Shown piece by piece: positions 58,423 through 64,000 of a stretch of DNA of 64,000 nucleotides. The notes under the pieces were generated by a model. The model was not told where the DNA came from, searched no databases, and saw nothing but the letters and a program-made list of their open reading frames with translations. Source of the stretch: Thermohalobaculum sp039026375 (GTDB lineage Bacteria > Pseudomonadota > Alphaproteobacteria > Rhodobacterales > Rhodobacteraceae); assembly GCA_039026375.1 (NCBI GenBank), contig JBCCML010000014.1:1-64000 (forward strand). Reading direction: 5' to 3'. Each line of letters begins with the position of its first letter. Position 1 is the stretch's first letter. Made by a program: the position numbers and the translations under genes.

Positions 58423-59151
58423 ATGACGACCAAGCAGATCCAACAGGCCCTGAAGAAAGCCGGCTTCGATCCCGGCCCGATAGACGGGGTGCGCGGGCGC
58501 AAGACGATCCGCGCCATCAAGGAGTTTCAGGCTGCCAGGGGCCTGACGGTCGACGGGATCGTCGGGCGCAACACGGCCCGGGCGCTGATGGGCGATGCGG
58601 CCAGCGTGCCGGCAACCCCGACGATCCAGAACGAACAGTTGACCATCCCGCCGACAATGCCCTGGTTCCAGGAGGCCTTTAACCTGATCGGCACGCAGGA
58701 GACACCGGGGCGCGGCTCGACCGAGGCGATCCTGGGCTGGGCGCGAGCGCTGCGCATCAACTACGACAAGGACGAGATCCCGTGGTGCGGTCTGTTCGTC
58801 GCCCACTGCGTGGCCAGCCAATTGCCCGAGGAGCCGCTGCCCAACAATCCGCTGGGCGCGCAGCGCTGGAAGACATTCGGCGTCCCCTGTCCCACGCCCC
58901 AGCCTGGCGCTGTCATGGTGTTCTGGCGCAACTCGCCCCGCGACTGGCGCGGCCATGTGGGCTTTTACTGGGGCGAGGACCGGCACACCTACCACGTCCT
59001 GGGCGGCAACCAGAAGGACGAGGTCAACATCGCCCGCATGAAGAAAGAGCGTCTGATCGAGGCCCGTTGGCCCGAAACGGCGCCGGGGCCCGAGGGCGAA
59101 CCGCGGCTGGTCTCGCCCAATGGTCGCCCGATCACCACGAACGAGCAATAG
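58423..59151 (+). CDS. peptidoglycan-binding, CHAP/NlpC-like (TIGR02594-type) protein
   Basis: A 242-residue putative cell-wall hydrolase. Residues about 1-60 are a PG_binding_1 domain (IQQALKKAGFDPGPIDGVRGRKTIRAIKEFQAARGLTVDGIVG). After a linker, residues about 75-215 have IPWCGLFVAHCVA, with the catalytic Cys, and RGHVGFYWGEDRHTYHVLGGNQKDEVNIARM, with the catalytic His, as in the TIGR02594 family. There is no signal peptide, as in phage-type or holin-dependent enzymes. No phage genes are near. It is unlinked to its neighbours. Confidence 0.82.
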   Translation: MTTKQIQQALKKAGFDPGPIDGVRGRKTIRAIKEFQAARGLTVDGIVGRNTARALMGDAASVPATPTIQNEQLTIPPTMPWFQEAFNLIGTQETPGRGSTEAILGWARALRINYDKDEIPWCGLFVAHCVASQLPEEPLPNNPLGAQRWKTFGVPCPTPQPGAVMVFWRNSPRDWRGHVGFYWGEDRHTYHVLGGNQKDEVNIARMKKERLIEARWPETAPGPEGEPRLVSPNGRPITTNEQ

Positions 59152-59220
59152 ATGGTGGGGCAGCCCTGGGGCCCGCGTGGTCCCAAGGCAAGCGGTTAAG
59201 GAACAACCGGTCTGTGACCT

Positions 59221-60729
59221 TTAAGCGACCTTCTTGCGGATCTGATCGGCGGTCTGTCGGATGGCGCGGACCTCGTCGGCGTCCTTGCGATCCAGATTGC
59301 GGATCTGCATCTGCATCCGGCGGTTCTGGCGAAAGCGGTCGCCATGGTGGGCCAGATAATCCCAATAGAGCGCCGTGAACGGGCAGGCCTCCGCGCCCGT
59401 CGACTGCTTGGGCGAGAAGCGGCAGCCCCGGCAATAGTCCGACATCCGGTCGATATAGGCCCCCGACGCGGTGTAGGGTTTGGTGCCGACGATCCCGCCA
59501 TCGGCGTGCTGGCTCATGCCCAGCGTGTTCGGCAGGCTGACCCAGTCGATGGCATCCAGATACATCTCCATATGCCATTCGTGGAAGCGGTAGGGATCGG
59601 CCCGCCAGAGCAGCGCAAACAACCCCATCACCATCAGCCGCTGGATGTGGTGGGCATAGCCCGTTTGCACCAGTCCACCTAACCCATCCGACAGGCAGGC
59701 CATTTCGGTCTCGCCCGTCCAGAAAAAGCCCGGCAACTCAGCCCGCGCGTCCAGACCATTCAGGCCCGCGTAGTCGGGCATCTCGGTCCAGTAGACGTTG
59801 CGGATGTACTCCCGCCAGCCCAGAATCTGGCGCACGAACCCCTCGACCGCATTCATCGGCGCGCCGTCGTCCAAGGCGGCGATGGCCCGCTCGGTCACCT
59901 CGCGCGGGTTGAGCATTTTCAGGTTCATCGCCGCAGAAAGGCGCGAATGCCACAGCGTCAGGTGCCCCGTGGCCATGGCGTCCTGATAATCGCCAAAGTG
60001 CACCAGGCGTGCCTGGATGAATTGGTCCAGATGCGCCAGCGCCGAGGAACGGCTGACCGGTTCGGCAAACCCCTGGGTCGAGCCCGGCGCGTCGGGGAAC
60101 AGCCGCTCGACCGTCGCCATCACCCCGCGCGTGATCGCGTCGGGTTGGCAGTCCGGGCGCCCTGGCGTCAGGCCTGGGCCGTCACGACCGAAGCTTTTGC
60201 GGTTGTCGTGGTCAAAGTTCCACTGGCCGCCCAGGGGTTTGTCCCCCTCCATCAGCAGGCCGGTTTCCTTGCGCTGCCAGCGGTAGAAATCCTCCAGGAT
60301 CCAGCGCTTGCGGCCCGATTTCCAATCGTGGAACGCGCGCGGGCTGGTCAGAAAGTGCGTGTCCGAGTGGATCTCGATCCCCGGGAAGCGGTCGCGCAGC
60401 GCCTTTCGCACCCGCCAATCGCCCGGCAGAGTGACATGCAATTGCTGCGCCCCGTGCAAAGCAATGCCGTCGGCAAGCGTCTCCGCCGGGCCTTCATCGT
60501 CGATGGGGTGGTAGTGCACCGTCCAGCCGCGATCGCGCAGCGCATCGCGAAAATGGCGCATGGCAGAGAAGAACAGCACCAAACGCTTCTTGTGTTGGTT
60601 GATATAGGCCGCTTCCTCTCGCGCCTCGACCATCACAACGGCATCCTCGGCCGGATCCATGCCGCCGAAGACACCCGCGTCGATGTCCAACTGGTCGCCC
60701 AGTACGATGATCAGATTGCGGATGCTCAA
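59221..60729 (-). CDS. iron-sulfur photolyase/cryptochrome (FeS-BCP, CryB/PhrB type)
   Basis: A 502-residue flavoprotein of the deoxyribodipyrimidine photolyase-related group, which binds FAD, a lumazine-type antenna and a [4Fe-4S] cluster; relatives repair (6-4) photoproducts or act as light sensors. It starts SIRNLIIVLGDQLD. FAD-region motifs include GWREYIRNVYW and HIQRLMVMGLFALL. Four Cys are in place for the cluster: one in EMACLSDG, two in DYCRGCRFSP and one in EACPFTALYWDYL. The start is a TTG at 60729 whose TTGA overlaps the DUF2256 stop, so translation is coupled; GTG 60762 is an unlikely upstream alternative. Confidence 0.87.
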   Translation of the reverse strand: MSIRNLIIVLGDQLDIDAGVFGGMDPAEDAVVMVEAREEAAYINQHKKRLVLFFSAMRHFRDALRDRGWTVHYHPIDDEGPAETLADGIALHGAQQLHVTLPGDWRVRKALRDRFPGIEIHSDTHFLTSPRAFHDWKSGRKRWILEDFYRWQRKETGLLMEGDKPLGGQWNFDHDNRKSFGRDGPGLTPGRPDCQPDAITRGVMATVERLFPDAPGSTQGFAEPVSRSSALAHLDQFIQARLVHFGDYQDAMATGHLTLWHSRLSAAMNLKMLNPREVTERAIAALDDGAPMNAVEGFVRQILGWREYIRNVYWTEMPDYAGLNGLDARAELPGFFWTGETEMACLSDGLGGLVQTGYAHHIQRLMVMGLFALLWRADPYRFHEWHMEMYLDAIDWVSLPNTLGMSQHADGGIVGTKPYTASGAYIDRMSDYCRGCRFSPKQSTGAEACPFTALYWDYLAHHGDRFRQNRRMQMQIRNLDRKDADEVRAIRQTADQIRKKVA

Positions 60730-60884
60730 GGGCGCGCAGCGCGTTTCGCGTCGCGGCGGCACCGATCAGAGCAGTAGCGCACCTCGTCCCAGACGGCCGC
60801 CCATTTGCGCCTCCAGGTAAAGGGGCGTTGGCAGCTGGCGCAGGTTTTCGTGGGCAGATCGCCCTTCTTCCGCATCTTGCTCAT
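60726..60884 (-). CDS. DUF2256 zinc-finger protein
   Basis: A 52-residue protein with two Cys pairs: TCASCQRPFTWRRKWAAVWDEVRYCSDRCRRD, that is C-x2-C near 15-18 and C-x3-C near 38-42, a small zinc ribbon. The family is usually found beside photolyase or cryptochrome genes, as here, but its role is unknown. Start 60884 (MSKMRKK) has a weak ribosome site; ATG 60875 is possible. It overlaps the photolyase start by 3 bases. Confidence 0.75.
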   Translation of the reverse strand: MSKMRKKGDLPTKTCASCQRPFTWRRKWAAVWDEVRYCSDRCRRDAKRAARP

Positions 60885-60957
60885 GGAGGCGGGAGCTAGG
60901 GCGGCCAGAGGGAGCGTCCACGCGACGTTCCGTCCCCATCCGGGGCGGGCCTGCGCC

Positions 60958-62460
60958 TTAAAGGTCCAGGTCCATCTGGCCGTCGGGCTTGGGTGCGGCC
61001 TCCGCTCGCGGCCGGCGGCGGGAGGCATGTTTCTGAACCACGCCCGCCTGGGCTTCGCGGAAGCCATCGGTGCGGCGCACGGCATAGACCCGCTCGCGCG
61101 CGGCCTTTGCTGCCTTGACCGGGTCGACCAGCGGCATCGGATAGTCGCGGCCCAGGAAACAGCCCGCGGCCTCCTGCTCCATCGCCGTCATTTTCCAGGG
61201 CTCGTGGATCAGGGGCGCCGGCACCTCATCCAGCTCGGGCACCCAGCGGCGGATAAAGACGCCGTCCGGGTCATGTTCATAGCTCTGCTTCACCGGGTTG
61301 TAGACGCGCAGGGTGTTAATGCCCGTCACACCCGACTGCATCTGGCACTGGCTCCAGTGAATGCCGGGCTCATAATCGGTGAACAGCCGCGCCAGGCCCG
61401 GCCCAAAGGCCCGCCAATCCAGCCACAGGTGGTAGGCGGCGACCGACACGACCATGGCGCGCATCCGAAAGTTCAGCCAGCCGGTGCCGTCAAGCGCCCG
61501 CATGCAGGCATCCACCAGCGGCAAACCCGTCCGGCCGGTCAGCCAGGCCTGCAGCCGGTCCTCGTCATGGTCGCCTTCCCGCAGATCCTCGTAGCCCCGG
61601 TGCATGCAATGAGTCTCGATCTCAGGCTCGTCCTCCAGCTTTTGCATGAAATGGCAGCGCCAGTGCAGGCGCGAGATGAAGCTATCGATCGACCGGCGGA
61701 AATCCCCTGGCGGGTGATCGGCGCGCGCCTTGCGGGCGGCGTGCCAGGCCTCGCGGGTCGAGATCGTGCCCCAGGCCAAGTGCGGCGACAGGCGGGAGCA
61801 CGCATCATAGGCCGTCACCGGGGACGACATTTCGCGCCGATAATGCTCGCCCCGTGTGGTCAGAAACGTATCCAGCAGGCGGTGCGCCGGATCCGGTCCG
61901 GCGGGCACATCCTCGCAATCGTCATCGTCCAGCCCAAGCAGGCGCTCGGACGGGATGCGCCCGGGTGTGACCCCATGTGCTAGCAACAATTCTGGCGCGG
62001 GCAACGGGGCTGTGCCCATCCGCCGGTCCCAGACTTGCGCCCAGCCATCGCGGCTGTCCAAACGACGCACCACGCCAGCTTGTGGCTGTTCGTGCCAGGG
62101 AACGCCGCGTTCTTGGGCCCAGGCGGCGATGCGTTTGTCGCGGGCAAAGCTCCAGGCATCGCCCGTCTCTTCATGCGACCAAAGCTGCATGTCCTGCGAG
62201 GTGCGCCAAAACTCATCCAAAACCTCGGCGGAATCGCCGATCCGCACGACCAGCGGCGCCCCCAGAACGGCCAACTGAGTGCGCAGCGCCGCCAGCGCCC
62301 GTGCTACAAAACGCCATTGCCGCGCGCTGGCTGTGGACTGCGCCCATTGGTCCGGTTCGATGATGTAGAGGGGCAGAACAAGCCCATGGCTCCGCGCTTC
62401 TGTCAGCACGGCGTGGTCTTTGACCCTTAGATCCCGTTTGAACCAAACGACGTTAAGCAA
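60958..62460 (-). CDS. photolyase/cryptochrome family protein
   Basis: A 500-residue DNA photolyase/cryptochrome. The N-terminal antenna domain begins MLNVVWFKRDLRVKDHAVL. The FAD-binding domain has SRLSPHLAWGTISTREAW (about 227-244), RLHWRCHFMQKLEDEPEIE (about 270-288), GTGWLNFRMRAMVVSVAAYHLWLDW (about 324-349), and FTDYEPGIHWSQCQMQSGVTG, including the conserved Asn-x-R region. Photoreactivation of pyrimidine dimers is likely, but a sensory cryptochrome is possible. It is upstream of DUF2256 and the iron-sulfur photolyase on the same strand, 73 bases from DUF2256. Confidence 0.88.
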   Translation of the reverse strand: MLNVVWFKRDLRVKDHAVLTEARSHGLVLPLYIIEPDQWAQSTASARQWRFVARALAALRTQLAVLGAPLVVRIGDSAEVLDEFWRTSQDMQLWSHEETGDAWSFARDKRIAAWAQERGVPWHEQPQAGVVRRLDSRDGWAQVWDRRMGTAPLPAPELLLAHGVTPGRIPSERLLGLDDDDCEDVPAGPDPAHRLLDTFLTTRGEHYRREMSSPVTAYDACSRLSPHLAWGTISTREAWHAARKARADHPPGDFRRSIDSFISRLHWRCHFMQKLEDEPEIETHCMHRGYEDLREGDHDEDRLQAWLTGRTGLPLVDACMRALDGTGWLNFRMRAMVVSVAAYHLWLDWRAFGPGLARLFTDYEPGIHWSQCQMQSGVTGINTLRVYNPVKQSYEHDPDGVFIRRWVPELDEVPAPLIHEPWKMTAMEQEAAGCFLGRDYPMPLVDPVKAAKAARERVYAVRRTDGFREAQAGVVQKHASRRRPRAEAAPKPDGQMDLDL

Positions 62461-62531
62461 GCCAGTCCTCCAATGCGGCGGGGAACTGGCTCAGGACAGG
62501 TGGGTTGTCAATGGTAGGTCCCTGTCGAGGC

Positions 62532-62861
62532 TCAGTCGGTTTCGGACATCAGCTGCGCTTTTGCCTCGGCCATCAACTCGGCCATCTTTGCCCGGATCTC
62601 TTCTTCGGCAATGCTGACGCCCTTGGCCTCGAAATCGCCCGACACCTTGCGGAACACGTCCTCGTCACCCGGTTCCTCGAAATCCGCAGCCACGACCTCT
62701 TTGGCATAGGCCTGGGCCGCATCACCACTGACGCCCATCTTTTCCGCCGCCCATTCGCCAAGCAGGCGGTTGCGCCGCGCTTCGGCCTTGAACTGCATCT
62801 CGGCGTCGTGGGCGAATTTCCGCTCGAACCCGCGTTCCCGTTCTTCCAGGCTGCTGCTCAT
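62532..62861 (-). CDS. DUF1476 protein, F1-ATPase zeta-type inhibitor
   Basis: A 109-residue helical protein. LEERERGFERKFAHDAEMQFKAEARRNRLLGEWAAEKMG (about 5-43) is the strongly conserved DUF1476 N-terminus, and the remainder is acidic helix. In Paracoccus denitrificans the homologous zeta subunit inhibits the F1-ATPase by blocking rotation with its N-terminal segment. The same role is likely here. The ATG at 62861 follows AGGATGGATCGAC. It is monocistronic and divergent from the DUF4344 gene. Confidence 0.87.
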   Translation of the reverse strand: MSSSLEERERGFERKFAHDAEMQFKAEARRNRLLGEWAAEKMGVSGDAAQAYAKEVVAADFEEPGDEDVFRKVSGDFEAKGVSIAEEEIRAKMAELMAEAKAQLMSETD

Positions 62862-63014
62862 GTCGATCCATCCTATAACTGGGCGCTGACTATTCGGACT
62901 GGTTCGTGGGATATGGGCGATTTGCCGGCCTGACGCAACACCACGGGCCGCTCGCTGGACAGAATCGGGCCCCTGTGGTTCGGTTGGCCTTGGGGAGATA
63001 GGGAGGCGTTTTAC

Positions 63015-64000
63015 GTGCGAGGTTTCTGGCGCCGAGCAGCCTTTGCAGTTTTGGTTGCAGTAGGATTGGCCAGCCCAGCAGCGGCCACCGTGGAAGATCA
63101 CTTGGGGCCACTGGCAAAGGGCATCGTCCTGGGCCAAGAGGGGCCTTGGCGCGCACGCGATTCCGAAGGTTGGTTCATCCTGGGTAACGATACCGACCCA
63201 AACTCGATCAAGTACTACTGGATCAACGACAATGTCCTGCAGACCGGCAGACGCCAGACCGTTGTCCGCGTATTGCCGCGGGGCAACGGCGCTTTTGCGG
63301 GACTGATTTTTCATCATCAGGCCAGCGACAGGTATCTGGCCTTTGCCGTCGGCACCGACGGTACTGCGCAGCTGTTTGAACGCAAGCCCGGCGCATTCAA
63401 CGCCTATCCGCTGAACCGCGCACGCCCTGCCCTTGATGGCAGCGACATGCTGGAAATCCGGGAGGTTCCCGGCCGCATCTCGCTCTATCTCAACGGGGAG
63501 GAGGTGCACACGCTCGAAGAGTCGAGCGGTTTCTCGGGCCGATTGGGGATCGTCGCGCTGGGCACCGGGCGGTTTGCCTATGACGGCTTTCGGGTGGTCA
63601 CGGCCGGCACGACCGATGCCGGCCCGCCGGCGCCAGAGAATGACACCCCGATCAGCAAAGGCCCCGGCGACCGGCGCGGGGATGAGGGCGACATTGGGCG
63701 CAGCGATCCCCAACGGGACTCGCCCAATATCGACGCAAACGAGGTCTACATCGCGCAGGTGCTGTTGGGGACCACGCTGGGTGTCTTCTTCCACGAGTTC
63801 GGCCACGCCTTGATCGGCGAAACCGGCCTGCCGGCGACTGGGCCGGAAGAAGACGTGGCGGACGGTTTCTCGGCCTTCATTCTGTCTGGTGCCCCGCTGC
63901 GCGAGGATCTTAATGCGGAAGAGCGCGAGATCGTGGCCGGGCTGGTGCGCTATTCGGCGCTGCTCTGGTATTACAGCGGCGTGCAGAAAAAGCAGGCCGG
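63015..64000 (+). CDS. secreted DUF4344 metallopeptidase-like protein with lectin-like N-domain (3' end outside window)
   Basis: An open frame of 328 codons that runs off the window. GTG 63015 has GGGAGG 8 bases upstream. Residues about 1-25 are a Sec signal peptide (AFAVLVAVGLASPAAA). Residues about 45-190 resemble a concanavalin-type beta-sandwich (LIFHHQASDRYLAFAV; ISLYLNGEEVHTLEESSGFSGRLGIVALGTGRFAYDGFRVV). A polar linker leads to LLGTTLGVFFHEFGHALIGETGLPATGPEEDVADGFSAF (about 252-290), the HE-x2-H and E-E-D-x-AD signature of DUF4344. A zinc peptidase is plausible but not proven for the family. Confidence 0.75.
   Translation, partial: MRGFWRRAAFAVLVAVGLASPAAATVEDHLGPLAKGIVLGQEGPWRARDSEGWFILGNDTDPNSIKYYWINDNVLQTGRRQTVVRVLPRGNGAFAGLIFHHQASDRYLAFAVGTDGTAQLFERKPGAFNAYPLNRARPALDGSDMLEIREVPGRISLYLNGEEVHTLEESSGFSGRLGIVALGTGRFAYDGFRVVTAGTTDAGPPAPENDTPISKGPGDRRGDEGDIGRSDPQRDSPNIDANEVYIAQVLLGTTLGVFFHEFGHALIGETGLPATGPEEDVADGFSAFILSGAPLREDLNAEEREIVAGLVRYSALLWYYSGVQKKQA

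Noticed and set aside
1..64000. CRISPR array, rRNA, tRNA, transposase or integrase
   Set aside because: None seen: no regularly spaced repeats with unique spacers, no RNA gene signature, no transposase or integrase motif in the translations.

Overview
The window looks like chromosomal DNA of an aerobic, heterotrophic alphaproteobacterium, most likely of the Rhodobacterales (roseobacter/Rhodobacter group). This rests on GC-rich coding sequence, ATGA start/stop overlaps, a complete aapJQMP (bztABCD-type) amino-acid importer, a DUF1476 F1-ATPase zeta-type gene, an iron-sulfur photolyase of the CryB/PhrB class, and CtrA-like TTAA(N7)TTAAC boxes. No rRNA, tRNA, CRISPR array, prophage or insertion sequence was found. 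Genus and species cannot be read from the sequence.

Layout. 1-6.4 kb: 5' end of a malonyl-CoA decarboxylase gene, a glutathionyl-hydroquinone reductase-like GST, an MFS carrier, a DUF427 protein, a secreted alpha/beta hydrolase, and a SnoaL-like protein preceded by a 40-residue membrane peptide. 6.8-17.4 kb: a dense catabolic block: RraA-like aldolase; a minus-strand chain of alpha/beta hydrolase, enolase-superfamily enzyme, D-2-hydroxyacid dehydrogenase, carboxymuconolactone-decarboxylase-like protein and tartrate-dehydrogenase-like enzyme; and a divergent chain of ADP-forming acyl-CoA synthetase, class II aldolase and serine hydrolase; then an enoyl-CoA hydratase. 17.7-23.3 kb: a five-gene dipeptide-type ABC importer. 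23.4-27.3 kb: a 55-residue membrane peptide, a TauD-family dioxygenase, an SDR, a biotinyl carrier and a carboxyltransferase. Together 6.8-27.3 kb reads as an uptake and breakdown locus for an unidentified hydroxylated or sugar-acid-like carboxylate.

27.4-31.0 kb: zinc uptake, with zur-znuC-znuB divergent from znuA over a Zur-box-like palindrome; ZnuA carries a large histidine-rich and extra-domain insertion. 31.1-36.5 kb: a second dipeptide-type importer (Tat-type binding protein, two permeases, fused double ATPase). 36.5-40.0 kb: an intergenic region with CtrA-like boxes and hairpins, two small DNA-binding-like genes, then an AT-rich island holding a two-gene module (ComEC-like metallo-beta-lactamase protein plus a multi-pass membrane protein). 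This module is the best candidate here for an undescribed system.

40.0-50.7 kb: aldehyde dehydrogenase; a GAF-GAF-GAF-cyclase chained by ATGA overlaps to an MFS carrier and a serine hydrolase; an HxlR regulator divergent from an ABM monooxygenase and a DUF1330 gene; a ureohydrolase; a sterol-desaturase-like enzyme coupled to an iron-sulfur protein; a SixA-like phosphatase. 50.9-55.4 kb: aapJQMP, ended by a clear terminator. 55.9-58.3 kb: a dimethylglycine/sarcosine dehydrogenase-like gene cut by one in-frame TGA where Trp is expected. 58.4-64.0 kb: a peptidoglycan-binding/amidase-like protein, an iron-sulfur photolyase, a DUF2256 zinc finger, a second photolyase/cryptochrome, a DUF1476 protein, and a secreted DUF4344 metallopeptidase-like protein running off the end.

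Limits: all functions come from reading translations and remembered motifs. No alignment, GC scan or database search was run.
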